From Cyanobium sp. Tous-M-B4 (GTDB lineage: Bacteria > Cyanobacteriota > Cyanobacteriia > PCC-6307 > Cyanobiaceae), in assembly GCF_024345395.1 (NCBI RefSeq), contig NZ_JAGQBA010000004.1, positions 248,001 through 312,000 of the forward strand: a stretch of 64,000 bases of DNA, in the 5' to 3' direction. How positions within the stretch are numbered: position 1 is the stretch's first letter; every line of letters starts with the position of its first letter. The translations under genes and the position numbers were made by a program. The notes under the pieces are model-generated. The model saw nothing but the letters and a program-made list of their open reading frames with translations. It had not been told where the DNA came from and made no database searches. Below, one piece after another: positions 19,319 to 28,700 of this stretch.

Positions 19319-21403
19319 ATGACCCTGAGCGTACCCCTGCCCTTGCTGGTTGGTCAGGGGCTTCCGCCCTTCGATGCGATCACGCCGGAGCAGGTAGAGC
19401 AGGCGATCCCTGCCTTACTAAGCGAGCTAAACGAATCGCTCTCCGCCCTGGAAGCCACGCTGGAATTGCGCTTAGGCCAATCCGAGTCGCTCCGCTGGGA
19501 GGAGGTTATGGAGCCTCTGCACCAGCTAGGCGAGCGGTTGCGCTGGAGCTGGGGGGTGGTGAGCCATCTCAATGGCGTCTGCAACACACCAGCGCTGAGG
19601 GAAGCCCACCAACAGCAGCAGGGGGCCGTGGTGCAATTCGGCAACCGCGCTGGGCAATCGCGAGCGATATATCGGGCTCTCAAGGCACTGCAAGCCAATC
19701 CCAGCCAGCTCGATGCCACCCAAATGCGCATCCTGGGGGCGGAGCTACGGGACATGCAATTGCGGGGCGTGGGCCTGGAGGGGCAGGAGCAGCAAGCCTT
19801 CAACGCCGCCTGTGAGCGGCTCGCCGAACTCGCCACCGCCTTCGGCAACCACGTGCTCGATGCCACCAACGGCTGGAGCCTCACTTTGAACAGCGAAGAC
19901 GAACTGGCCGGCTTACCAGCCAGCCTGCGGCAGCTGCTGGCCCAAGCTGCGACAGATGCTGGTGAAAGCGGCTGGCGCCTGGGGCTAGACATGCCCAGGG
20001 TGGTGCCCTTTCTAAAATTCAGTGAGCGCCGGGACCTGCGCGAAAAGGTCTACCGCGCCCAGGTGGGCAGGGCAGCAAGCGGCGAACTGGATAACAATCC
20101 CCTGATTGCCCAAACCCTGGAGCTGAAGTTGAAACAAGCCCAGCTGCTGGGCTATGCCAACTGGGCCGAGGTAAGCCTGGCCTCGAAAATGGCCGGCTCG
20201 GTGCATGAGGTGGAAGGCCTACTTGAAGACCTGCGCGCTGCAGCCTTTCCAGTGGCCCAGCAAGAGCTCGCCGCCCTTGCTGCCTGCGCAAGCCGTCACG
20301 GAGCACCAGAGGCAGCTGAGTTGAAGCCCTGGGACGTGAGCTATTGGGCAGAGGTGCTGCGGCAAGAGAGTTTCGAGCTCAACAGCGAGGCGCTTAGACC
20401 CTGGTTTTCCCTGGAGCAGGTACTGCAAGGGCTATTTGTTCTTTGCCAGCGCCTATTCGATATACAAATAGTGGCAGCCGATGGGGAGGCGCCGATCTGG
20501 CATAGCGACGTGCGCTACTTCCGAGTGCTCGAAGCCTGTAACGGGGAGCCCCTAGCAGGCTTTTACCTTGATCCCTATAGCCGCCCTGGCAGCAAGCGCG
20601 GTGGAGCCTGGATGGATGAATGCCTCGGCCGCTCCCGCAGCGCCAGCGGCGAGCCTGTGTTGCCGGTGGCCTACTTGATCTGCAACCAGAGCCCACCGGT
20701 AGGGGACACCCCCAGCCTGATGACCTTCGACGAGGTGGAAACCCTCTTCCACGAATTTGGCCATGGCCTCCAGCACATGCTCACCACGGTGGAGCGGCCC
20801 CAGGCCGCCGGTATCAACAACGTGGAGTGGGACGCGGTAGAGCTACCCAGCCAATTCATGGAGAACTGGTGCTATGACCGGGCCACCTTGATGGGCATGG
20901 CACGCCACTGGCAGAGCGGCGAACTGCTACCGGAGGCCGAATACCAGAAGCTGCTGGCAGCCCGCACCTTCATGGCTGGCGGCGCCACCCTGCGCCAGGT
21001 GCACTTCGCCCTCACCGATCTACGCCTGCACAGCCAGTGGACCCCCGAAAGCGGTGAGAGTCCAGATCAACTGCGACGCCAGATCGCAGCCACCACAACG
21101 GTGCTGGAGCCCATTGCCGAGGATGCCTTCCTCTGCGCTTTCAGCCATATTTTTGCCGGCGGCTATGCGGCCGGCTACTACTCCTACAAGTGGGCCGAGG
21201 TGCTCAGCGCCGATGCCTTCAGTGCCTTCGAGGAGGTGGGCCTGGAGCAGGAGGAGGAGATCGTTGCTACCGGCCGCCGTTTCCGCGACACCGTGCTCAG
21301 CCTCGGCGGCAGCCGCTCCCCAGCGGAGGTGTTCGAAGCCTTCCGGGGGCGTCAGCCAAGCAGCGAGGCTCTGATCCGCCACTCCGGGCTGGTGGCCGCC
21401 TGA
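19319..21403 (+). CDS. M3-family oligopeptidase (oligopeptidase A-like)
   Basis: A zinc metallopeptidase of 694 residues that degrades short peptides in the cytoplasm. The zinc motif FHEFGHGLQHML is present, with a downstream NVEWDAVELPSQFMENW that supplies the third ligand. The N-terminal PPFDAITPEQVEQAI is typical for the OpdA/PrlC branch. I chose ATG 19319; an earlier in-frame start overlaps ndhD. The stop overlaps the next gene by one base (TGATG). Confidence 0.95.
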   Translation: MTLSVPLPLLVGQGLPPFDAITPEQVEQAIPALLSELNESLSALEATLELRLGQSESLRWEEVMEPLHQLGERLRWSWGVVSHLNGVCNTPALREAHQQQQGAVVQFGNRAGQSRAIYRALKALQANPSQLDATQMRILGAELRDMQLRGVGLEGQEQQAFNAACERLAELATAFGNHVLDATNGWSLTLNSEDELAGLPASLRQLLAQAATDAGESGWRLGLDMPRVVPFLKFSERRDLREKVYRAQVGRAASGELDNNPLIAQTLELKLKQAQLLGYANWAEVSLASKMAGSVHEVEGLLEDLRAAAFPVAQQELAALAACASRHGAPEAAELKPWDVSYWAEVLRQESFELNSEALRPWFSLEQVLQGLFVLCQRLFDIQIVAADGEAPIWHSDVRYFRVLEACNGEPLAGFYLDPYSRPGSKRGGAWMDECLGRSRSASGEPVLPVAYLICNQSPPVGDTPSLMTFDEVETLFHEFGHGLQHMLTTVERPQAAGINNVEWDAVELPSQFMENWCYDRATLMGMARHWQSGELLPEAEYQKLLAARTFMAGGATLRQVHFALTDLRLHSQWTPESGESPDQLRRQIAATTTVLEPIAEDAFLCAFSHIFAGGYAAGYYSYKWAEVLSADAFSAFEEVGLEQEEEIVATGRRFRDTVLSLGGSRSPAEVFEAFRGRQPSSEALIRHSGLVAA

Positions 21404-22512
21404 TGGGAGACTCCGCTCCAGATCTGAACGCCATCGCCAGTCGCTTTGACCTTCCCGCAGCGGTGACCACAATCACCCCTCTGGGCAACGGCAACGTCAA
21501 CGACACTTACCGGGTGGACACCGCCACCGGTACTTGCTTTGTGCTTCAGCGGCTAAACACGGCTGTGTTTCCCCAGCCAGAGCTGGTAATGGCCAATCTG
21601 CTGGCTCTGGCGCGCCACGTGAAGGCCAAGGGCGATCAAGCGGGCTGCCAGGTGCCCAGCCCCGTTCCCTTACTCAACGGCGGGGAATGCCTGCTGAGAC
21701 AACCGGATGGATCCGCGTGGCGCCTGCTCACCTTCATTGCTGGCACCCACAGCCTTGATGTGCTGGAAAACGGCGAACAGGCGGAGCAGGTTGGCCGAGG
21801 TCTGGGGCGCTTTCATGCTTTGGTGCACGATCTGCCCGGAAACCAGCTGCACGACACCCTGGAAGGGTTCCACGTCACACCCCGATACCTGGAGCGCTAC
21901 CAGGATGTTTTGACTAACAGTGCAGTGCCGCCGTGCCCAGAAAGCGAGGCCTGCCAGCTAATCGTGGAGCAGCGGCTCGACCTGGTGCCGGTGCTGGAGA
22001 ACGCGCGACAAGCAGGATGCCTGCAGCTCCGCCCAATTCACGGCGACCCAAAGGTGAACAACGTGATGCTCTGCCAAACCAGCGGCCGGGCAGTGGCTCT
22101 AGTCGACCTGGACACCGTGAAGCCGGGCCTGCTGCACTACGACATTGGCGACTGCCTGCGCTCGGCCTGCAACCCCGCCGGCGAGGAGTGCACAGATCTA
22201 GAGGCGGTGCACTTCAACCTGGAGCTAGCCGAGGCACTGCTGCGGGGATACCTGGCCGAAGCGGGCAGCTGCCTGAGCGCGGCCGACTTAGATCACCTCT
22301 ACGACGCTATCCGCTTGCTGCCCTTTGAACTGGGGCTGCGCTTTTTCACCGATCACCTGGCCGGCAACGTGTATTTCAAAGCCAGCCATGCCCGCCAGAA
22401 CCTAGTTCGCGCCCGAGTGCAGTTTCGGCTCACCGAAAGCATTGAGGACCAGGAGCCGGCGCTTCGCGCATTGATAGCACGACTGACTTCCAGCAATGAA
22501 CTGCTGCCATGA
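21403..22512 (+). CDS. APH-fold sugar kinase, NahK-like
   Basis: A protein of 369 residues with the aminoglycoside-phosphotransferase fold. The N-terminal part GNGNVNDTYRV and FVLQRLNTAVFPQPELVMANL, and the catalytic loop IHGDPKVNNVMLCQ with metal site VALVDLDTVKPGLLHYDIGD, resemble N-acetylhexosamine 1-kinases rather than antibiotic kinases. The likely reaction is anomeric phosphorylation of a hexosamine or hexose, but the substrate is not proven. ATG 21403 overlaps the peptidase stop, and the gene itself overlaps the DOMON-like gene by four bases. Confidence 0.8.
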   Translation: MGDSAPDLNAIASRFDLPAAVTTITPLGNGNVNDTYRVDTATGTCFVLQRLNTAVFPQPELVMANLLALARHVKAKGDQAGCQVPSPVPLLNGGECLLRQPDGSAWRLLTFIAGTHSLDVLENGEQAEQVGRGLGRFHALVHDLPGNQLHDTLEGFHVTPRYLERYQDVLTNSAVPPCPESEACQLIVEQRLDLVPVLENARQAGCLQLRPIHGDPKVNNVMLCQTSGRAVALVDLDTVKPGLLHYDIGDCLRSACNPAGEECTDLEAVHFNLELAEALLRGYLAEAGSCLSAADLDHLYDAIRLLPFELGLRFFTDHLAGNVYFKASHARQNLVRARVQFRLTESIEDQEPALRALIARLTSSNELLP

Positions 22513-23093
22513 CTGAATCCTCCGGTAAGGCTTACCAAAAGGTTTCCTTTGAGCTCACCCCTTTTAACAAGGAAACCAATCAAGACATCAGCATCACAGG
22601 CTCGGTTGTTTTGTTATCTGGAGAGTTGCACATCCAATACACCCTGCATCAAGCCTCCCACGACACCTTTAGCCCGGTGCTGTGGCCCCCAACTAAGACC
22701 AAAGCCAGCCGCCGCGATGGAATCTGGCAGAGCACCTGCATGGAGCTGTTCATCAGCACGCCATCGATGCAACGCTACTGGGAATACAACTTCTGCCCCT
22801 CAGGCGACTGGAACATCTACCAGCTCAATGGTTACCGCAGCGATCTCCAGGCCGAGCCCAGCTGCCACCAACCCTCAATCACCCAAGACTCACATGCAGG
22901 AGGCGATGAGCTGGCAATTATCACCCAACTGCCACCGGCGCTGATCGATCAGCGAGAGCTGATCTTGGCTATCACGGCCGTGCTGGAGCAGCGCAACGGA
23001 CAACTGAGCTATTTTGCCCTTCAGCATGGCGGTAGCGAAGCGGATTTCCATCGCCGCGATGGCTTTCAGCTGCGTCTGCAACAGCCGGCATGA
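22509..23093 (+). CDS. DOMON-like domain protein
   Basis: The 194-residue protein matches a family annotated as DOMON-like: a beta-rich domain with the core GIWQSTCMELFIS, YWEYNFCPSGDWNIYQLNGYR and FALQHGGSEADFHRRDGF. DOMON-type domains bind haem or sugars, but no ligand residues can be assigned here. There is no signal peptide, so it is probably cytosolic. It is the third gene of a peptidase-kinase-DOMON unit with one- to four-base overlaps. Confidence 0.8.
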   Translation: MTESSGKAYQKVSFELTPFNKETNQDISITGSVVLLSGELHIQYTLHQASHDTFSPVLWPPTKTKASRRDGIWQSTCMELFISTPSMQRYWEYNFCPSGDWNIYQLNGYRSDLQAEPSCHQPSITQDSHAGGDELAIITQLPPALIDQRELILAITAVLEQRNGQLSYFALQHGGSEADFHRRDGFQLRLQQPA

Positions 23094-23100
23094 TTGGCGG

Positions 23101-23115
23101 CGCGACGAAGTCGCG
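23101..23115. terminator. Short GC-rich hairpin between convergent genes
   Basis: CGCGAC-GAA-GTCGCG forms a perfect 6-bp stem in the 24-base gap between two converging operons. No T-run follows on either strand, so termination activity is doubtful. Confidence 0.35.
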
Positions 23116-23117
23116 AA

Positions 23118-23567
23118 TCAATTAAATACGCTTGGATTCATGAAATCCCCTTGCAGCAGGGGAGCTAGGGCTGGCGCATCAAGGGGTTCAGCCGCACTGG
23201 GAAGCCGCGGTGACTCGATCATAGGCGCAGATGGTGGGTCCTCCCCTGCGCACACAAGCGAACCATCACCTGCTGGTACACAGCGAGGGCCAGCTGAACG
23301 GCCATTGCCGCTGGGCGGATTAGTACAAGAGATCACACCACCAAGGGACTGAATACAGGTGAAACTGCGGCCGGAAGGGGTCGAGCAGGTGTTGGTGCTG
23401 CCAAGGCTACGAATGCAGGTGAGCGTTTCGCCCCCCTCCCAGCCCGCGCAGGTTTGGGTGCCATCGGAATTGTCGGTGCAAAACACATCAAAACTCGATG
23501 CTCTGGCACTGAGGGGCAGGGCCAGAAGAGTAGGCAGCAAAAGCAACCTGAAGCCAATACGCATCAC
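23118..23567 (-). CDS. Exported cysteine-repeat protein, unknown function
   Basis: The 149-residue protein has a clear signal peptide (LLLLPTLLALPLSARA, cleavage near residue 24). The mature part contains eight cysteines in four pairs, each pair eight to nine residues apart. The middle two units are near-repeats: TCIRSLGSTNTCSTPSG and TCIQSLGGVISCTNPPSG. The C-terminus is proline/serine-rich and lacks cysteine. I do not recognise the family. It is third in an operon of exported proteins, with a four-base overlap to the gene before it. Confidence 0.8.
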   Translation of the reverse strand: MMRIGFRLLLLPTLLALPLSARASSFDVFCTDNSDGTQTCAGWEGGETLTCIRSLGSTNTCSTPSGRSFTCIQSLGGVISCTNPPSGNGRSAGPRCVPAGDGSLVCAGEDPPSAPMIESPRLPSAAEPLDAPALAPLLQGDFMNPSVFN

Positions 23568-24181
23568 AAACCAACCGCCAGCGCGAGGGAAGCACCTGGG
23601 CTACGACGCAAAGGCAGCAAGGGAATGCCCAGCGCCTGCAGCTCAGCTTGACGCAGACGGAAGGCGCGCAAGCCTTTCGGTGTTTCGCGGTAGACGCCGA
23701 CTCTCACACCGTCGGCATCGGCATGCAGGGTGGGTTGCTGGAGGTAGGAGGCCAATTTGGCCGCCTGATCGGTGGTCTGGGGGTCGGCGTAGAGATAAAT
23801 CAGGGTTTCTGCCACGGTGGGCTCTGCCAAAACCACCGGCTCGAGGGGTCGTGAGGCGGGCAGTGGAGGAGACCAGGCCAAATTTGCCTGAGGATGGAGA
23901 GGGTCGTACACCAGCTCAAAGGGAAGGCGCAGCCGGCGCTGTAGGGCGCGCCCGAGAGCATGACCCTGGCGTGCATCGTCGAACTCCCCCACCACCACAA
24001 ATGCCTCGCCGTCCATAGCGGTCAAGCGGCCGTCATGCACCAGAGCCATCACCTGCTCATAGGCATCGGCCGTTGGCACAGCCAGCATCAGCCGAACCCG
24101 TGGCCCAGCGAGCGCGGGGGCTGCCAGCAAAAGCACCCCAACCCAGATAAACGCGTGGATTGGTTGAAGGAAAACTCTCAA
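23564..24181 (-). CDS. Exported protein of unknown function (205 aa)
   Basis: The protein has an N-terminal signal peptide (FIWVGVLLLAAPALA, cleavage near residue 25). The mature domain starts with PRVRLMLAVPTADAYEQVMALV and contains a block reminiscent of SPOR-like alternation (DDARQGHALGRALQRRLRLP; TDQAAKLASYLQQPTLHADA), but I would not assign the SPOR family without a profile search. It is the middle gene of the three-gene operon, overlapping both neighbours by four bases. Confidence 0.78.
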   Translation of the reverse strand: MRVFLQPIHAFIWVGVLLLAAPALAGPRVRLMLAVPTADAYEQVMALVHDGRLTAMDGEAFVVVGEFDDARQGHALGRALQRRLRLPFELVYDPLHPQANLAWSPPLPASRPLEPVVLAEPTVAETLIYLYADPQTTDQAAKLASYLQQPTLHADADGVRVGVYRETPKGLRAFRLRQAELQALGIPLLPLRRSPGASLALAVGL

Positions 24182-24804
24182 GGGTTAAACCGCTGCCGCA
24201 CTGGGGGTTGGGCTTCGCCTTGGGCTGCCATGCCCCGTGGCATCACGCCCTGGCAGAGCTGGGCAAACTGACCAGTGAGGCTGGCCACGCGCATGATCTC
24301 AACGCACTTGATCGCGGTGACCAGATTGATATCGGCCTGGGTTTTGCGTGCCTCGGTATTTGCTCGTACCACCTGGCTCTGGAGCGCTTGCACTTGAGCC
24401 TTGCCGATTTCCTTGCAGATTTCGGCATTAGCACCACCTATAGGAAATGTCATGCTCACAATGCCGCCGTAATTATCACTATCCACCTGGGCACCGATCA
24501 CATCACCGTTGCTGTTTCCCGAACCGCTGCCGCCAAATCCAGCGACTGAAAAAGTGGGGGTGGGGCAGTTGATACCGGGCCCGAAGCCGTAAAAAGAGTT
24601 GGTATTGATCTGGGAATTGTTCTGGTTATTGACCGTAGTGCCAGCAGCAGTTGCAGCCGACGAAGCACTTGCCGTGGGTACCTGTTGCGCCACCACGATT
24701 CTGGTGTTGCCAGAGGAAACAAGAGCTAGCAAGGCACAAGCACGAAGCGCTTGCTGGCGTAGCCGGCCAGCAGGCCAAAGGCCGAACATCCCCAAAAAAC
24801 GCAA
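24178..24804 (-). CDS. Exported protein of unknown function (Asn/Gly-rich)
   Basis: A protein of up to 208 residues. The longest frame starts at TTG 24804; ATG 24789 (MFGLWPAGRL) is equally possible. A hydrophobic segment ALRACALLALVSS precedes a likely cleavage near VVAQQ. The mature part has an Asn/Thr-rich stretch (TTVNNQNNSQINTN), the segment YGFGPGINCPTPTFSV, a Gly/Ser-rich loop, then a probable coiled coil (KAQVQALQSQVVRANTEARK) with four cysteines in total. First gene of the operon. Family not recognised. Confidence 0.75.
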   Translation of the reverse strand: MRFLGMFGLWPAGRLRQQALRACALLALVSSGNTRIVVAQQVPTASASSAATAAGTTVNNQNNSQINTNSFYGFGPGINCPTPTFSVAGFGGSGSGNSNGDVIGAQVDSDNYGGIVSMTFPIGGANAEICKEIGKAQVQALQSQVVRANTEARKTQADINLVTAIKCVEIMRVASLTGQFAQLCQGVMPRGMAAQGEAQPPVRQRFNP

Positions 24805-25016
24805 AAATTTACGTTTGCATTATGGGGCATTAATTGGATATCAAGCCCATAAAAGCGAACCCAAAAGACCAATTTGGCCAGCGGCAGGAAAAATTGGTAT
24901 CAGAGGATACATAAAAAGAAACAGGGGCTTCATGATGCCTTAAGGTTTCACAATCCCTTAACAAGTCCGAAGGCCGCATTAAGCGGGCTTGGGGGGCAAA
25001 TTCCTGCATTGCTTCC

Positions 25017-25640
25017 ATGAATCCCAAACTCAACCTCATCCTCACCGCTGCCGGCGCCGGCATCGCCTTGCTTGGCCAAGGCTTGATGCTGAGCCCTGCA
25101 CAAGCTGGCCCCAGCCTCAACGCCATAAGCGGCCAGTCCTTCAACGCTGGTGCCAATTTCAACCTTCAGCAGGCTCAATCTTTCTCTGCTACAGGCAACT
25201 ACTCGGGCACTGTTAATCCATTCGCAGTAACAGAACAAAGTACTGCTTCTGCGTCTTCTACCAATTTTCCGGGTATTGCAGGCAACCTAAGCGCAGGGAC
25301 CTCGACACTCACCGCCGCATTCGACAAGGATGGCTTCCAGAACACCAGCGATACCACTTCTTTTGCCGTACAGGCTGGTGTCGTCGGCCTTGGTGGTAAC
25401 GCTCCAACCGCTGGGGTAACTACAAGCGACGCAGGTCCAATCGTAACGGCACGTCTTGCACTAGGTATTGTATTTAATCAAGATGCCACATCTGGTATAC
25501 CAAGCATCGCCATCACAGGTGCCGGAAGCGATAGTGGCATTATTAGCGCATCCATTACCTCCCAGGCAATCGGTGCCAGTGCTGCGAGTGGAAACTTCAC
25601 AGAAAGCCTGAGCGTGCTTAACAGCCTCTCGGCATTCTGA
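25017..25640 (+). CDS. Exported beta-rich protein, paralogue of the 31.4-kb gene
   Basis: The 207-residue protein has a signal peptide (LILTAAGAGIALLGQGLML, cleavage after SPAQA). The mature part is low in charge and rich in Ser, Thr, Ala, Gly and Asn, as in secreted fibre or surface proteins. It contains AQSFSATGNYSG and ends SLSVLNSLSAF. The protein at 31363-31938 shares the spacing AQTFEAKG ... TDSSVIGASI ... TSVINNLTAF, so the two are diverged paralogues. It is divergent from the three-gene exported-protein operon and is followed by a good terminator. Confidence 0.85.
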   Translation: MNPKLNLILTAAGAGIALLGQGLMLSPAQAGPSLNAISGQSFNAGANFNLQQAQSFSATGNYSGTVNPFAVTEQSTASASSTNFPGIAGNLSAGTSTLTAAFDKDGFQNTSDTTSFAVQAGVVGLGGNAPTAGVTTSDAGPIVTARLALGIVFNQDATSGIPSIAITGAGSDSGIISASITSQAIGASAASGNFTESLSVLNSLSAF

Positions 25641-25664
25641 CCTGAAGGCACGGTCAAATTATAG

Positions 25665-25689
25665 GCACGGCGAAAGTCGTGCTTTTTTT
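25665..25689 (+). terminator. Rho-independent terminator
   Basis: GCACGGC and GTCGTGC pair through seven positions (one G-T) around a GAAA tetraloop at 25665-25682, followed by seven T. It lies 25 bases past the stop of the exported-protein gene at 25017-25640. Confidence 0.85.
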
Positions 25690-25715
25690 GTCCTCTGCTA
25701 AAAGAAGTACATAGT

Positions 25716-28700
25716 TCAGCTGCTGCCACCAGCACACTGCTCAAGCATTTGCATAAAAGCCTGTTCGAGCGCACCGCAGAGAGAAGCTCCATCCCAGAGC
25801 TCAGAAGCACGCACCTGCCGGTGCAACTGGAGTTTTAGTAGGTTGGGCTGGCTCAGGCTAGCGGCGGCTAGCTCAGCGGCCTTAGCTGCAAACGCCGAGG
25901 GGTCACGGCTGATCCATCCTTCGCGACCCAAGGCTGTGAGAGCAGAAGAGCTCATGCGACCACCCATCCAGTCGCTTTGGATCGCCAACAGCGGCACACC
26001 CATACAGAGCGCCTCGAAGCCGGTAGTTGCACTGGTCATCGGCGTGGTGTCGAAAGCAATGTCCACCTCGTTGTAATGGTCCATATGGTCATGCCAGTCA
26101 GCCAATCGATCAATGAAAGTGATCCTATCGAGATCCACTCCTAGATCAGCAAGCGCCTGCGAGATGCGATCCCGCACGGAAGAGTTAGCTGAACTCTTAT
26201 CTTTCAACAGGAGCTTTGCAGAGGGCACCGATTGCAGCGCCGCTGCCCAAAACTCTAGGCAGCGTTCTCCCACCTTAAGTAAATTGTTGAATGAGCCAAA
26301 AGTGATCGGTGCGCCTTCCCGCCGATCTCTTAGGGGCGGCGGTGCAAAAGTGGGTGCATAAGTCGACCAGCAGCGCGGCAGCGTCCAGATCTTTTCACTG
26401 AACTGGTTCTGGAGCTCAGGCGGTGTCAGCACCGCATCACCAATTATGTAATCCATGTTGGTTAGGCCGGTGGTGCCGCAGAAACCGACGTAATGGCACT
26501 GAACCGGTGCAACTCGATGACGCAATAGACGCAGCGGGTTGTATTCGGTCCAGCCACTCGTGTCGATCGCAACGGCGCAGCTCCTTTGACGCAAGACCGC
26601 AACCGCCTCCGCTTCATCTAGGCCGGTGAGATCCACCAGCTCGTCAGCCAGTTGCTCCAGCTCTTTGGCACGGGCTTCGCGCCGGCGGTGGGTGAGGGCT
26701 AGAACCACCTTAAAGCTCAGACGATCGATGCCCCGCAACACCGGCTCAAGGAAGCAACTAACAGAATGGTTGCCAATATCCCCCGAGATCAAAAGCAGGC
26801 GGATTGGTGCTGCGTCGGCCAAGACCTGGGCTGCAATTGGCTCGCGTGGCGGGAAGGGGTCGACCAGGAGGGTTGGGTATTGCCTCCAGAACTGTTCCGC
26901 TTCCATGCGGATACGCACACCATCCTCACCATGGCAGAACAGATCGAGATAAAAGCGTGAGCTGTACCCTTGGTAGAAGGATGGAGTAACAGCCACAGCT
27001 TGTTTTAGAGCAGCTATCGCATCCTTGAATTTACCAGCCGACGCCAACAAAGAACTGCGGCAATAGTGAGCTGCGTAGAGACTGGGATCAATTGCTAACG
27101 CTTGATCGAGAGAGAGATGGCACTCTTGATCGCGATAGGTCTCTTGAAGCAGGCAGGCCTTGGCGAGGTGGCTCATTCCGCAGCTTGGTTGGTTGGTCAG
27201 CATGGCCTCGATCGCTTCACTTGCGGCCTCGGGCATGCCGATCATCTTCAAGACCTTAATTTTTATCCAATGGATCGGCAGCCAGTCGGGATCGATTTTC
27301 AGCCCTTGTTCAGTAATCAGAAGGGCCTGCTCGAAATCATCGAGCAATTGATGGGCCCTGGCCAGGCCGAGGTAAGCCTTGAGCTCATCTGGATTGAGCT
27401 GAATGGCCGTGCGAAAGGCAACAATTGCCTCCGGTAGGCGATTGAGTTCGAGCAGCCCGTCGCCCAGATTCAGATGGAACTGCGGATGGTTGGGATTGAT
27501 CGCGATCGCCTGGCGCTGGCTGGCAATGCCCGTCTCACTCTGGCCATCCGTCAGCAGGGCGAGGCCGAGATTGGAGAGGGCTTCGGGGTACTCGGGCTTA
27601 AGCCGCAGTGCCTCGCGAAATGCGGCGATAGCCTCCTGCAGGCAATCACCCCTGCTTCTCAGGGCAAACCCCAAATTCGACCAGGCAGCGGGGTAGGCGG
27701 GCCTGAGCTCCAGTGCTTCGCGGTGGTGCTCAATAGCCTCCTCGAGCTGGCCCTGTGCCTGCAGGGCAACTCCCAGCCCGGTATGGGCTTCCGGCAGAGC
27801 GGGGTTAAAAGCAATCGCTTTGCGAAATGCCTTGATCGCATCCTCGGAGCGTCCGGCTGTCTGGAGCGCATTGCCAAGGTTGAGCAGGGCCTCGGGATAG
27901 GCCGGCTGCAAGGCGATTGCCTGCTCCAGCAGCGGAATCGATTCAGCGGCGCGACCAGCAATCTGGTGGAGGGCAGCCAAGTTCGCGCACACCTGGGCGT
28001 CGGCCTGGCCGGAGGCCAGCAGCCACTCATAGATCTGCTGGGCTTCGTCGTAGCGCTCGGCCCCAATCAACTCCATCGCCTGCTGCTTGGACTGCTGCAG
28101 GGAGACTGAAGCCAGGCCTGGGCCTATGGAACCCTCGGAACGTTGCGGGGTCTGGCAAAACTGGAGGGGTAAAGGCAAGCAGTTGATTGGGCCCTGATAG
28201 CGCTGCTGAACCAGCTGCATACGACGGTAGATCGGATCCGGAATAAAACCGAGACTATAAATTCTCTCCAACCTTGGAATTGCATCTTGACCTGTGTAGA
28301 AGCCTGAAAAGCTACTGAGTTGTTCAATGGCAGATAAGGCTGCTGCTTCCAGCCAGGTTTCAGCTAGTTCTGCAGGAGTGAGTGAATCAAATGTCGGTTC
28401 TGGACTGAGGAATGGTTCATAAAGATCCAGCCGACTACCACACTGGAGTTCCCCCACCAATGCATTAAGCGCATCAACGGCCTGAACTCGTTCACCACAA
28501 GCCCGTGCCACCCTTGCAAGGCTCGCCAAGCGGCCAGGGTTACATCCGGGCTGGTAAACCTGCTGCAATAGGACAAGGCTTTGTGACAGCGCGACAGATC
28601 TACTTGCGGTCGGTTGCTCATGATCTTGAGCGAAACACCACGCTGCCATGGCACTGCAAACTGCGGCCCTGTCGGTTTGCTGTGGATCAAGTTCCCAGCT

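Noticed and set aside
24805-25016. CATAAT-like and TTGATA-like hexamers as a promoter of the exported-protein operon
   Set aside because: The spacing between them is only 14 bases, too short for a typical sigma-70 promoter, so no site was called.
27502-27509. GCGATCGC (HIP1) sites here and at 3179-3186 and 40418-40425
   Set aside because: They are too few in the window to form an enriched repeat and agree with the scarcity of HIP1 in picocyanobacteria.
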